Shown piece by piece: positions 8,692 through 17,315 of a DNA stretch of 64,000 bases (positions are counted from its first letter, which is position 1; each line of letters begins with the position of its first letter). Source of the DNA: Bombilactobacillus apium (GTDB lineage Bacteria; Bacillota; Bacilli; Lactobacillales; Lactobacillaceae). Under the pieces are notes generated by a model that searched no databases, was not told where the DNA came from, and was given only the letters and a program-made list of their open reading frames with translations. The DNA is taken from NCBI RefSeq assembly GCF_013385145.1, contig NZ_JABZEC010000006.1, positions 62,001 through 126,000 of the forward strand, given 5' to 3'. The translations under genes were made by a program, and so were the position numbers.

Positions 8692-11112
8692 ATGAAGATT
8701 TCGACAAAATGGTTAGCACAATATGTAGATTTACCTGAAACTCCCACTGCGATTGCTGAACGGGAATCTGTGACCGGAATTGAAGTCGATGAGATCATCC
8801 AACCTGACGCCGGTTTAAAGAATCTAGTAGTTGGGAAAATTACAAGCTTAGAAAAGCATCCCGATTCTGATCACTTAAAAGTTTGTCAAGTTGAAGTGGG
8901 TGAAACCGAACCACTCCAGATTGTCTGTGGAGCTCCCAATGTGGCCGCTGGCCAAACGGTGATTGTGGCTTTGAATGGAGCCCGTGTTGCTGGGAATACT
9001 AAAATCAAACGCGGTAAGTTTCGGGGGGTGGAATCCCAAGGAATGATTTGTTCTCTGCAAGAAATTGGTTTTGACGAAAGTGTTGTTCCGGAAGCTTTCA
9101 AAGATGGAATCTATGTTTTCCCAGCTGAAGCTAAATTGGAATTAGGTCAATCAGCTTCAGCCGCTTTAGGAATGGACGATACGATTTTAAATTTTGATAC
9201 AACTCCCAACCGGGCGGATGCTTTAGGGATGCGGGGAGCCGCTTGGGAAGTAGCGGCAATGTATGATCGTAAGCCACATTTTCCCCAACCGACAGTCCAA
9301 GAAACAAGTCCCCAAACAGCAGAATTATTAGAAGTTCAAATTCAAGATCCAGCCTTAGCTTCCAGTTATCGAACCCGAATTGTCCAAAATGTTCAGGTTC
9401 AGGCAAGTCCTCTTTGGTTGCAAATTAAACTTTGGAATAATGGAATTAAGCCAATTAATAATGTGGTTGATGTAACTAATTATATTTTGTTAGATTATGG
9501 CCAACCTTTGCATGCGTATGACTTTGATAAATTAGGTAGTAAGAAATTAAATGTTCGCCTAGCCCAAGATGGAGAACAATTTGCCGCTTTAAATGGCAAT
9601 GAATATGAATTAACGGATCAAGATATCATTATTTCCAATGATATTAAGCCAATCGGTTTGGCCGGAGTGATGGGTGGAGCAAGTACGATGATCGAAGCTA
9701 AGACGCAAAATGTAGTCTTAGAAGCTGGTGTTTTTAATCCTACTCGAATTCGGAAAACAGCTCAACGGCATAATTTACGCACAGAAGCTTCCTCTCGATT
9801 TGAAAAAGGGGTTGATTTAGAAGCCACTGCAGAAGCTTTGGATATGGCAGCCCAAATGTTGCAAGAATTAGCTCAAGGACAGGTTTTGCAAGATCAATTA
9901 GTTGCGATTCAAGCGCCTTTAAATCCTGCGGAAGTTACAATTCAGCCAGCTCGAATTAACCATATCTTGGGAACTGAAATTTCGTCGGCTGAAATGACCG
10001 CCATTTTCAAGCGCTTAGGTTTTGAAGTTCGCCCTGAAGATGATAAATTGTGTGTGATTGTACCTTTAAGACGCTGGGACATCAGTATTGAAGCCGATTT
10101 GGTAGAAGAAGTAGCCCGAATTTATGGCTTTGATAAATTGCCGAGCACTTTGCCTGTGAGCTCGCAAACAATTGGTAGTTATACCCCGCAGCAAAAATTT
10201 ATCCGTCACGCGAAGCAAGTAATGGTAGAATTGGGATACGATGAAGCTATTAGTTATTCTCTCTTAACCCAAGACCAAGCGGAGGCTTTTGCCTTAGAGC
10301 CAGCAGCTTTGACGAAGGTTAATTGGTCGATGACGCATGATCATGAGTATCTTCGGCTGAATTTGATTAGTGGCTTACTAGATAATTTATTATATAATGT
10401 AGCTCGTAAGCAAAATAATGTTGCTTTATTTGAGCAGGGCCGTGTATTCCCGAAGCCGAACGTTGAAACCGTCCGTCCCCAAGAAATTGAATATTTGGCT
10501 GGGGTTTTGACCGGTGAAGTTGTTCCCGCTTCTTGGCAGGAAGCTAAACGTCAAGTTGACTTTTACGATGTCAAAGGCGATCTTGAACAACTACTTACTA
10601 GCATGAATCGGAAGGGAAAAGTTAGTTTCGTTGCGACAGACCAAATTCCCCAACTCCATCCGGGACAAACAGCTTGGGTTAAGCTTGATGAAGAAACTAT
10701 CGGTTTTATTGGTAGTTTGCATCCGGCTTATGCCAAGAAAAATGGACTTCCGGTAACAGTTGTCTTCCAATTGAATTTGGATCGGATCATGGCCGCACCT
10801 GCAAAAATAGAAGTTTCTCAAGCAACTCCGAAGTTCCCGGCAGTTAGTCGAGATATCGCGGTTGCCGTGGCTCAAGAAGTGACGAATGCTCAGTTGATAA
10901 AAGTAATTCAAGAAAATGCTGGTCCAGACTTAATTACTGTTCATCTTTTCGATATTTATGAAGGTAATTTGGCAGCAAGCCACAAAAAGTCCATGGCTTA
11001 TCAACTAACATTCCAAAATTCGGAAATGACGCTTACTGATACTCTTGTTAATAAGTGGATGACGGATGTTCAAACCGCCTTGGAGACAGAATTAGCAGCG
11101 CAAATTCGGTAA
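8692..11112 (+). CDS. pheT: phenylalanyl-tRNA synthetase beta subunit
   Basis: An 806-residue subunit of standard length. Domain order is an N-terminal B1 region and an EMAP/tRNA-binding OB fold (about 40-155, LEKHPDSDHLKVCQV). The B3/B4 editing domain follows (about 210-395, including NVVDVTNYILLDYGQPLHAYD), then B5 (about 400-480), the catalytic-like core (about 480-690) and the C-terminal ferredoxin-like anticodon-binding FDX-ACB domain (about 710-806, SRDIAVAV). The editing domain hydrolyses Tyr-tRNA-Phe. It is co-transcribed with pheS. Confidence 0.97.
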   Translation: MKISTKWLAQYVDLPETPTAIAERESVTGIEVDEIIQPDAGLKNLVVGKITSLEKHPDSDHLKVCQVEVGETEPLQIVCGAPNVAAGQTVIVALNGARVAGNTKIKRGKFRGVESQGMICSLQEIGFDESVVPEAFKDGIYVFPAEAKLELGQSASAALGMDDTILNFDTTPNRADALGMRGAAWEVAAMYDRKPHFPQPTVQETSPQTAELLEVQIQDPALASSYRTRIVQNVQVQASPLWLQIKLWNNGIKPINNVVDVTNYILLDYGQPLHAYDFDKLGSKKLNVRLAQDGEQFAALNGNEYELTDQDIIISNDIKPIGLAGVMGGASTMIEAKTQNVVLEAGVFNPTRIRKTAQRHNLRTEASSRFEKGVDLEATAEALDMAAQMLQELAQGQVLQDQLVAIQAPLNPAEVTIQPARINHILGTEISSAEMTAIFKRLGFEVRPEDDKLCVIVPLRRWDISIEADLVEEVARIYGFDKLPSTLPVSSQTIGSYTPQQKFIRHAKQVMVELGYDEAISYSLLTQDQAEAFALEPAALTKVNWSMTHDHEYLRLNLISGLLDNLLYNVARKQNNVALFEQGRVFPKPNVETVRPQEIEYLAGVLTGEVVPASWQEAKRQVDFYDVKGDLEQLLTSMNRKGKVSFVATDQIPQLHPGQTAWVKLDEETIGFIGSLHPAYAKKNGLPVTVVFQLNLDRIMAAPAKIEVSQATPKFPAVSRDIAVAVAQEVTNAQLIKVIQENAGPDLITVHLFDIYEGNLAASHKKSMAYQLTFQNSEMTLTDTLVNKWMTDVQTALETELAAQIR

Positions 11113-11138
11113 CTTTATTTTGTTTAAGGTTAGAATCT

Positions 11139-11164
11139 TAATCTATTTGTTAACAAATAGATTA
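11139..11164. repeat. perfect 26-bp palindrome between pheT and mltG
   Basis: A 13-base arm starting TAATCTATTTG is followed at once by its exact reverse complement, with no loop. It ends 20 bases before the mltG start and is followed by GTCTTT, only a weak T-run. It may be a partial terminator for pheST or a protein site in front of mltG. Confidence 0.6.
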
Positions 11165-11183
11165 GTCTTTGGAGGATTAATTT

Positions 11184-12338
11184 GTGGCTAATTCAGACCC
11201 TAGTCAGCAGCAACCGGATAAGTTGCAAACTGCAGCCCAACGTAAGCAAGAATTTCAACAAGAAAAAAGTGTCGTCAATCGGATCGTTTACTGGATTTTG
11301 GGAATTATCGTTATCTTGATCTTGACGCTTGGTGTTTTGGGCTATAATTTTGTTAACGAATCATTGCAGCCGTTTGATCGCAAAGATCAGCAGGAGATTG
11401 AAGTTCGAATCCCAATTGGCTCCTCAAACGGACAAATTGCGGCCAAATTACAGGAACACAAGATTATTCGAAATGCGACGGTCTTCAATTACTACGTTAA
11501 GTCGCACAATTATACTGATTTTCAGGCGGGGTATTATACTTTTAAACCGTCGATGACTTTAACCCAAATTATTGCTCGACTACAAAAGGGTGGTAGTTCT
11601 GAACCAACAGGATCTGTAGTTCATACGGTATTGGTCAAAGAAGGGGTAACCATTGACCAAATCGGAGATGTTGTTGCGAAACGAACGAGCTATTCCAAAA
11701 AACAATTTTTACAATTAATGAAAAATTCGAAGTTTCTTAAAGAAATGCAGCAACAGTATCCCAAGCTATTAGATTCGACAATGGCGGTAAAGGATATTCG
11801 TTATCATCTGGAAGGTTACCTGTTTCCAGCAACCTATTCTTACTATCCAGGGATGTCCTTGAAACAGTTGGTTAAGCAGATGTTGAATAAATCTAATCAA
11901 GAGTTGACCCCATTTTTAGATGAAATCAAAGATAAACATTTGACAGTTCAACAGACTTTAACCCTCGCCTCTCTAGTAGAACGAGAAGGGGTTACAAATA
12001 CTGATCGGCGCAAAATTGCCGGCGTTTTCTTCAACCGGATCGATAAAGAAATGCCGCTCCAATCTGATATTTCGGTAATGTATGCCTTAAATAAGCATAA
12101 ACGCAGTTTGACTAATAAGGATACTAGTGTAAAATCACCGTATAACTTGTATAAAAACAAGGGCTATGGTCCCGGACCATTTAATTCACCGAGTTTAGCT
12201 TCGATTCAAGCAGTTTTGAATCCAGCTGAACGCGATCGAGGTTATCTCTACTTTGTAGCGAACTTGAAGACTGGGAAAGTTTACTACTCAACTTCGTACT
12301 CGCAGCATTTAGATACCAATTCTCAGTTAGATCAATAA
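11184..12338 (+). CDS. mltG: endolytic murein transglycosylase (YceG/MltG family)
   Basis: A 384-residue membrane-anchored enzyme that cuts nascent glycan strands. A short charged cytoplasmic N-terminus with Gln-rich sequence is followed by one membrane helix (about 36-58). A LysM-like subdomain follows (EVRIPIGSSNGQIAAKL), then the YceG catalytic domain. The core contains LASLVEREG with the catalytic Glu, FFNRIDKEMPLQSDISVMYAL, SPYNLYKNKGYGPGPFNSPSLASIQAVLNP and YLYFVANLKTGKVYYS. The start is GTG with GGAGG 8 bases upstream. It precedes udk and greA, a common lactobacillar order. MltG works with the elongasome, and a class B PBP lies 1.7 kb downstream. Confidence 0.94.
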   Translation: MANSDPSQQQPDKLQTAAQRKQEFQQEKSVVNRIVYWILGIIVILILTLGVLGYNFVNESLQPFDRKDQQEIEVRIPIGSSNGQIAAKLQEHKIIRNATVFNYYVKSHNYTDFQAGYYTFKPSMTLTQIIARLQKGGSSEPTGSVVHTVLVKEGVTIDQIGDVVAKRTSYSKKQFLQLMKNSKFLKEMQQQYPKLLDSTMAVKDIRYHLEGYLFPATYSYYPGMSLKQLVKQMLNKSNQELTPFLDEIKDKHLTVQQTLTLASLVEREGVTNTDRRKIAGVFFNRIDKEMPLQSDISVMYALNKHKRSLTNKDTSVKSPYNLYKNKGYGPGPFNSPSLASIQAVLNPAERDRGYLYFVANLKTGKVYYSTSYSQHLDTNSQLDQ

Positions 12339-12342
12339 TTTT

Positions 12343-12374
12343 AGAGACTGGCAGGACCCTTGTCAGTCTCTTTT
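12343..12374 (+). terminator. terminator between mltG and udk
   Basis: AGAGACTG pairs with CAGTCTCT and is followed by TTTT, directly after the mltG stop. It may be leaky, since udk begins 18 bases later without an evident promoter. Confidence 0.75.
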
Positions 12375-12391
12375 GATAGGAGTTATGCAAA

Positions 12392-13042
12392 TTGGGTTTC
12401 CAACAGACAACGAAAAAACCGTTAATCATTGGAGTTAGTGGGGGGTCAGGGAGCGGGAAAACCACAATTGCTCAGCAGCTGGTCCAAGCTTTTGATGCTG
12501 AATCGATTGCCTTATTACAAATGGATTCGTATTATAAGAAGTTGGATCTACCTTATGAACAACGCAAAGAACAAAATTTTGATCATCCCTTAGCTTTTGA
12601 TTTAGATTTACTAGTTGCTGATTTGCAAAAGTTGTGTCAATTTCAAGGGATCGAGGTTCCAATTTATGATTTTGTTGCTAGTAATCGAACAATAAAGACT
12701 CACCATCAAGAACCGGCAAGCGTGATTATTTTAGAAGGTATTTTAACTCTCTATGATCAACGTTTGCGGGACTTAATGGATATTAAAGTTTTCGTCGAGA
12801 CGGCAGATGATTTGCGTCTTATTCGCCGAATCAAACGAGATGTTAATGAACGAGGCTACACCTTAGAGACAGTCTTTAGTCAATATTTAGAACATGTTCG
12901 TCCCATGTATCAACAATTTATTGAACCCACCAAACGATTTGCTGATTTAATTATTCCTGAAGGCGGCGCTAATAAAGTTGCCATTGATTTATTGATTTCT
13001 AAAATTAAGTATTTAATTCACGAGCAATCGAAATTACAGTAG
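12392..13042 (+). CDS. udk: uridine kinase
   Basis: A 216-residue pyrimidine ribonucleoside kinase for salvage of uridine and cytidine. The P-loop GVSGGSGSGKTT is near residues 14-25, the LLQMDSYYK acceptor-site segment near 43-51, and the NFDHPLAFD substrate motif near 63-71. IRRIKRDVNERGY supplies the lid arginines. The start is taken as TTG 12392, 9 bases after AGGAG. The nearby ATG at 12385 is out of frame and soon reaches a stop. It is followed by greA, as in many lactobacilli. Confidence 0.94.
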   Translation: MGFQQTTKKPLIIGVSGGSGSGKTTIAQQLVQAFDAESIALLQMDSYYKKLDLPYEQRKEQNFDHPLAFDLDLLVADLQKLCQFQGIEVPIYDFVASNRTIKTHHQEPASVIILEGILTLYDQRLRDLMDIKVFVETADDLRLIRRIKRDVNERGYTLETVFSQYLEHVRPMYQQFIEPTKRFADLIIPEGGANKVAIDLLISKIKYLIHEQSKLQ

Positions 13043-13111
13043 GACTTTTATTTGACATATTTTGATTGTATTGCATAATGTTAATAATCTAAGAATAATG
13101 GGGTGTAACAA

Positions 13112-13585
13112 TTGGCTGAGAAAAGATACCCAATGACAGCTGAGGGCAAACAAAACTTAGAACAAGAATTGGAAGATTTGAAATTAAAGAAACGGCCAGA
13201 AATTATTGAACGAATTAAGATTGCCCGGAGTTTTGGGGATTTATCGGAAAACTCGGAATATTCTTCGGCAAAGGACGAACAAAGTGTCGTTGAATCAAGA
13301 ATTTCAGAGATTAAAACTATGTTGCAGTATGCTGACGTGGTGGATGTCAACGATGTTGATTCAAATGAAGTTTCGGTTGGCAAATCAGTAACTTTCCAAG
13401 AAGAAGGTGAAGAACCAGAAACCTACAAGATTGTTGGTTCCGCTGAATCAGATCCTGATCAAGGAAAAATCAGTAATGATTCTCCAATCGCGAAATCATT
13501 AGTTGGAAAAAAAGTTGGCGATGAAGTGATGATTGAAACGCCAGCGGCTAGTTTTCAAGTTAAAATTATTAAAGTTGAAAATTAG
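13112..13585 (+). CDS. greA: transcription elongation factor GreA
   Basis: A 157-residue factor that enters the RNA polymerase secondary channel and stimulates cleavage of backtracked RNA. The N-terminal antiparallel coiled coil (about 1-75) has [16 protein letters not shown] at its tip, with the acidic residues needed for cleavage. The C-terminal FKBP-like domain (about 80-157) contains [16 protein letters not shown]. The start is TTG at 13112 after GGGGTG. Length and motifs are standard. Confidence 0.96.
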   Translation: MAEKRYPMTAEGKQNLEQELEDLKLKKRPEIIERIKIARSFGDLSENSEYSSAKDEQSVVESRISEIKTMLQYADVVDVNDVDSNEVSVGKSVTFQEEGEEPETYKIVGSAESDPDQGKISNDSPIAKSLVGKKVGDEVMIETPAASFQVKIIKVEN

Positions 13586-13592
13586 AATTTAG

Positions 13593-13622
13593 TTGGCTTT
13601 CAAATCGTTTTCATGCTAGGAT
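13593..13622 (+). promoter_or_regulatory. putative promoter of the HesB-like gene
   Basis: TTGGCT and TAGGAT are separated by 18 bases, with TGC directly before the -10 (extended -10). Confidence 0.5.
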
Positions 13623-13638
13623 GAATTGGGTGATATAA

Positions 13639-13935
13639 ATGAAGATGACAGTCAGTACAGCGGCACAAGAGTGGTATCAAACTAACTTGGACTTAAAATC
13701 GGGAGATGGAATTCATTTCTACGGGAAAGTCTATGGAAAGACTAATGTTCATGAGGGGTTTTCAATTGCCTTTCGACCAGAAAAACCACAAAAACCGTTT
13801 TATGAAGTTCAATATCAGGAAATTAGTTATTTCTTTGACGATATTGATGAATGGTTCTTTACTGGTTATGATTTGGAAATTGATTATGACGCCAAACATG
13901 ATAGTCCTAGCTATACTTTTGTAGCGGAAGCTTAA
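13639..13935 (+). CDS. HesB/YneR-like protein (IscA-fold, no cysteines)
   Basis: A 98-residue acidic protein of the lactobacillar HesB/YadR/YfhF (YneR) group. These proteins keep the IscA-type beta fold but lack the metal-binding cysteines; none is present here. The N-terminal VSTAAQEWYQTNL and the closing DYDAKHDSPSYTFV are family-like. The biochemical role is unknown, and the name iron-sulfur biosynthesis protein should not be taken literally. It has its own likely promoter and is closed by a strong terminator, so it is monocistronic. Confidence 0.8.
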   Translation: MKMTVSTAAQEWYQTNLDLKSGDGIHFYGKVYGKTNVHEGFSIAFRPEKPQKPFYEVQYQEISYFFDDIDEWFFTGYDLEIDYDAKHDSPSYTFVAEA

Positions 13936-13977
13936 AGACGACTTTTGCAATTTGCATATTGCAAGTTGTCTTTTTTT
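13934..13977 (+). terminator. terminator after the HesB-like gene
   Basis: AAGACGACTTTTGCAA pairs with TTGCAAGTTGTCTT around an 8-base loop, then a seven-T run. Confidence 0.9.
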
Positions 13978-13985
13978 GTTATAAT
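13959..13985 (+). promoter_or_regulatory. putative promoter of the PBP gene inside the terminator
   Basis: A perfect TATAAT at 13980-13985 follows the T-run of the terminator. The only -35-like hexamer is TTGCAA at 13959, with a short 15-base spacer, lying in the 3' arm of the hairpin. The -10 is convincing and the -35 is not. Confidence 0.45.
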
Positions 13986-14019
13986 AATCAACGTAAGTCT
14001 ACCTTGAGGAGAGTTTTCC

Positions 14020-16125
14020 GTGAAATTACTGGAACGTTTTAAGAAATCTAAAACTACCCAATTTTTACTACCATTTCGGCTGAATTTATTATTAGTAATT
14101 GTCTTTTTGCTATGTGCCTTATTAATCGGCCAATTAGCTAATTTACAGCTATTAAATGGTCATAAATTTCAGGCTGAGGTGGAACTGTCCGATCGGACGG
14201 TAATTAAAGGAAATGTACCACGGGGGTTGATTTATGATTCCAAGGGGCGGTTAATCGTGGGAAATGAACCAAACAGTGCGATTACCTATACCAAGAGCGG
14301 TAACGTTAAGGCTAAGGATATGTATCAGATTGCTAATCGTTTGCAGCATTATGTGCATATTGAAGCCGATAATTTAACCGATCGAAGTAAAGCTGATTAT
14401 TATTTGGCTGACAAGAAAAATTATAAGCGAATTTATAAGCAGGCCACTAAGGGAATGGACAAGGAAGCAATTAATGCCTTAACCGATAAGAAGCTTTATA
14501 ATCGCTTATTAAAAGTTGTTCAGCAGCGTGAAATTACCTATACGCCGGAACAGATTCAAGCTGCAGAAATTTTTCAAAAGATGAATGCTGCTTATCAATA
14601 CTCAACTGTCTATATTAAAAACAATAAAACCACCCCGAAAGAAGTGGCGGAAGTTAGTGAACATCAAATCGAATTACCCGGGATTCAAGTTGGAATTGAT
14701 TCCCAGCGTTCTTACCCGATGGGAGATTCGATGACCAGTGTGATTGGGAAAGTCTCTACTGAAAAACAGGGCTTACCAGATGATCGGATCAACCAGTTAC
14801 TAGCTCAAGGCTATTCTCGCAATGATCGTGTGGGGACGAGCTATTTGGAACAAGAGTATGAACCGATTTTGCGAGGTAGTAAGTCTAAAACGCAAATCTC
14901 TGTTGGATCAAATAATCGTCTGACAGATTCGATTCAAAAGTATAAAGGTGCCCAAGGACTTAATCTGAATTTGACGATTGATTCTGATTACCAAAAGAAA
15001 GTGGATCAGGCCTTGAAGTCGACTTTTGCGTCGGCCCAATCTAATGGAGTTACCCAATATTCTGATGGGGCCTATGCAGTTGCCTTAAATCCCCAAACTG
15101 GCGCAATTTTAGCAATGTCAGGTGTGCACTACAATCCCAAAACCAATAAAGTGACGGATGATTCTTTAGGGGTTATCAATCGGACCTTTGTTATGGGGTC
15201 AGCAGTTAAGGGAGCCACTGTCTTGGGTGGATTAATGTCGGGCGCAATTAGTCCGACAGATAATGTCTTGTCAGATGAGCCGATTTATCTGCCAAGTACA
15301 CCAATTAAAAAATCTGTCTATCCAATTGGAACTTTTGGATCTTTGGGAGCTTCGCAAGCTTTAGAGGTTTCTTCAAACATTTACATGATGCGCTTGGTTA
15401 TGCGGCAGGGTCACGCAAAATATACTCCTCGCCAATATATTAAGATTGATCCTGATATTTTTCAGAAATTACGCAGTAACTATAATCTTTTTGGCTTAGG
15501 CGTAAAAACAGGAATTGATTTACCCGGCGAATCGGATGGTATTGAAGGACCAACGATGAGTGGTGGGATGGTTAAGGCTGGTTCTGCTTTGGATGAATCT
15601 TACGGGAACTATGACGCTTATACCTTAATGCAAATGGGACAGTATGTTTCAACCATTGCTAATGGTGGTTATCGAATGCGTCCTTATATTGTGCAGTCGA
15701 TTCAAAAGAGTGAACGCGATGGTTCTCTGGGGCCGGTTATTAATCAAACTAAACCTCAAGTTTTAAATCAAGTGAACTTTACTCCAGCGCAGTTAGGAGT
15801 GGTCCAAACCGGATTCTATAATGTAGTTCATGGAAATAATGATTGGACAACTGCTCGTTCTTTGGCTAATATTAAACCAACCGTCGCTGGAAAGACGGGG
15901 ACCGCCCAGTCTTTCTACTATGATGCCGATAACCCTAATAGTCCTAATCCACCTTCGACGATTACCTTGAGTATGGTGGCTTATGCTCCCGCGGATCATC
16001 CGACTTTAGCGATTGCGATTGTCCTGCCTAACTTGAGTAGTGAAAAAGGTGGCTATAATTTAACAATTGCCAAAAGCATGATAACTGATTACTTTAAGAC
16101 AGAAGATAAAAAAGACGCAAAATAA
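14020..16125 (+). CDS. class B penicillin-binding protein (PBP2b-like transpeptidase)
   Basis: A 701-residue monofunctional transpeptidase for peptidoglycan cross-linking during elongation. One N-terminal membrane helix (about 20-42) precedes the pedestal/dimerisation domain, which opens with VPRGLIYDSKGRLI. The catalytic triads are SAVK (Ser about 394), SSN (about 451) and KTGTA (about 625). It lacks the C-terminal PASTA domains of PBP2x, which favours the PBP2b/PbpA type. The start is GTG with GAGGAG upstream. rpmG follows after about 80 bases, the usual lactobacillar neighbour. Confidence 0.92.
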   Translation: MKLLERFKKSKTTQFLLPFRLNLLLVIVFLLCALLIGQLANLQLLNGHKFQAEVELSDRTVIKGNVPRGLIYDSKGRLIVGNEPNSAITYTKSGNVKAKDMYQIANRLQHYVHIEADNLTDRSKADYYLADKKNYKRIYKQATKGMDKEAINALTDKKLYNRLLKVVQQREITYTPEQIQAAEIFQKMNAAYQYSTVYIKNNKTTPKEVAEVSEHQIELPGIQVGIDSQRSYPMGDSMTSVIGKVSTEKQGLPDDRINQLLAQGYSRNDRVGTSYLEQEYEPILRGSKSKTQISVGSNNRLTDSIQKYKGAQGLNLNLTIDSDYQKKVDQALKSTFASAQSNGVTQYSDGAYAVALNPQTGAILAMSGVHYNPKTNKVTDDSLGVINRTFVMGSAVKGATVLGGLMSGAISPTDNVLSDEPIYLPSTPIKKSVYPIGTFGSLGASQALEVSSNIYMMRLVMRQGHAKYTPRQYIKIDPDIFQKLRSNYNLFGLGVKTGIDLPGESDGIEGPTMSGGMVKAGSALDESYGNYDAYTLMQMGQYVSTIANGGYRMRPYIVQSIQKSERDGSLGPVINQTKPQVLNQVNFTPAQLGVVQTGFYNVVHGNNDWTTARSLANIKPTVAGKTGTAQSFYYDADNPNSPNPPSTITLSMVAYAPADHPTLAIAIVLPNLSSEKGGYNLTIAKSMITDYFKTEDKKDAK

Positions 16126-16203
16126 ATACTGGTCAAACGAGTTCAAAAATGATACGATAATGGAGTTGTTATATCACTCAGTTGATAAAGGAGCTCATTG
16201 TTT

Positions 16204-16353
16204 ATGCGCGTTAATATTACACTTGAATGTACCGAATGCCACGAACGCAATTACTTAACTAACAAAAACAAACGTAATAATCCTAACCGGATGGAATTGA
16301 ACAAGTATTGCCCTCGTGAACGAAAAGTTACATTGCATCGGGAAACTAAGTAA
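16204..16353 (+). CDS. rpmG: 50S ribosomal protein L33
   Basis: A 49-residue ribosomal protein, starting MRVNITLEC and ending TLHRETK. CTEC is present near the N-terminus and a single C in KYCPR, the usual lactobacillar pattern rather than a full four-cysteine zinc site. AAGGAG lies 10 bases upstream of ATG 16204. A terminator follows immediately. Confidence 0.95.
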   Translation: MRVNITLECTECHERNYLTNKNKRNNPNRMELNKYCPRERKVTLHRETK

Positions 16354-16385
16354 AAAAACAGCAGGTAGTTCCTGTTGTTTTTTTG
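16354..16385 (+). terminator. terminator after rpmG
   Basis: AAAACAGCAGG pairs with CCTGTTGTTTT, followed by a T-run. Confidence 0.85.
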
Positions 16386-16413
16386 TACAGTAAAGTCGAG
16401 AGTAGGTAAGATA

Positions 16414-17088
16414 ATGGAGCGTTTTAGAAACACGAAAGTTGCTTGGGCGACTTATTTTCTGTTAGCACTTCAAATAGCTGTCTTTTTTTGGGAAGTCACT
16501 CATGGAGGCAGTACTAATGCTTTAACTTTAGTACAAAGTGGGGCAAAAGTTGACCTTTTGGTGGCTCACGGTCAATGGTGGCGGCTGATTACCCCCATGT
16601 TTGTGCATATTGGCTGGCAACACTTACTATTGAATGCGATAACTTTGTATTTTATTGGCTTGAATTTAGAGCCCCTATATGGCTCACTACGTTTTCTAAT
16701 TTTGTATCTTTTAACAGGAATTGGCGGTAATCTGTTCAGTTTTGCTGTTGGTGCTAGTGGAATTAGTGCCGGAGCCAGTACCGCCTTATTTGGTCTTTTC
16801 GGCCTCTATGTGGCCTTAGGGGTCACTTTTCGAGAAAATCCTGTTATTCGGCAATGGTCGCGACAGTTTGGTGTCTTGATTATTCTCAACCTAGGTCTGG
16901 ATTTATTTACTCCGGGAATTGATTTATGGGGCCATCTTGGTGGAGCTTTGACAGGATTAGGGCTTGGTTTAGTTACGAAAGTCGCTCAAATTCCTCCCGA
17001 AATCTCTAATTTATGGCGTATAATAATCATTGGATTTTTAATTATTATGGCTCTTGGTTTATATGGAATTGGGGTTGTGAAAGTATGA
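16414..17088 (+). CDS. rhomboid-family intramembrane serine protease
   Basis: A 224-residue polytopic membrane protease that cuts substrates within the bilayer. The HIGWQHLLLNAITLYFIG segment matches TM2. GASTALFG carries the catalytic Ser in the GxSx motif, and GHLGGALTGLGLG supplies the catalytic His in the last core helix. The start is set at ATG 16414; the longer frame runs back through the rpmG terminator. The stop overlaps yqgQ by ATGA. Position in rpmG-rhomboid-yqgQ-glcK matches the GluP (YqgP) locus of Bacillus, but the folate gene fthC (yqgN) usual between rpmG and rhomboid is absent here. Confidence 0.9.
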   Translation: MERFRNTKVAWATYFLLALQIAVFFWEVTHGGSTNALTLVQSGAKVDLLVAHGQWWRLITPMFVHIGWQHLLLNAITLYFIGLNLEPLYGSLRFLILYLLTGIGGNLFSFAVGASGISAGASTALFGLFGLYVALGVTFRENPVIRQWSRQFGVLIILNLGLDLFTPGIDLWGHLGGALTGLGLGLVTKVAQIPPEISNLWRIIIIGFLIIMALGLYGIGVVKV

Positions 17089-17315
17089 AAGAAACCAATA
17101 TTCGCACCTTATACGATGTCCAACAAGTTCTCAAACAGTTTGGAATTTATGTTTATGTAGGCAAGAGAATTTGGGATATTGAATTAATGGCTCTAGAATT
17201 GGATCGGTTATATCATGAGCAAGTGATTGACCAGCCTACTTTTATAACCTGTAAATTGGTTCTCAACCGTGAACATGAGCTGGAAAAGAAAAAGGCAGGA
17301 ATTATAGATGGATAA
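17085..17315 (+). CDS. yqgQ: YqgQ family protein (DUF910)
   Basis: A 76-residue protein of the YqgQ family, a three-helix bundle of unknown role found next to glcK across Bacilli. Recognisable segments are TLYDVQQVLKQFGIYVYVGKR and the ELMALELDRLY helix. The ATG at 17085 overlaps the rhomboid stop (ATGA) and the end of this gene overlaps glcK, so all three are translationally coupled. A longer frame from 17013 lies inside the rhomboid gene and is rejected. Confidence 0.88.
   Translation: MKETNIRTLYDVQQVLKQFGIYVYVGKRIWDIELMALELDRLYHEQVIDQPTFITCKLVLNREHELEKKKAGIIDG

Noticed and set aside
9131-9406. Long minus-strand frames inside pheT and several other core genes
   Set aside because: They are antisense shadows of well-supported genes, without ribosome binding sites or family similarity.
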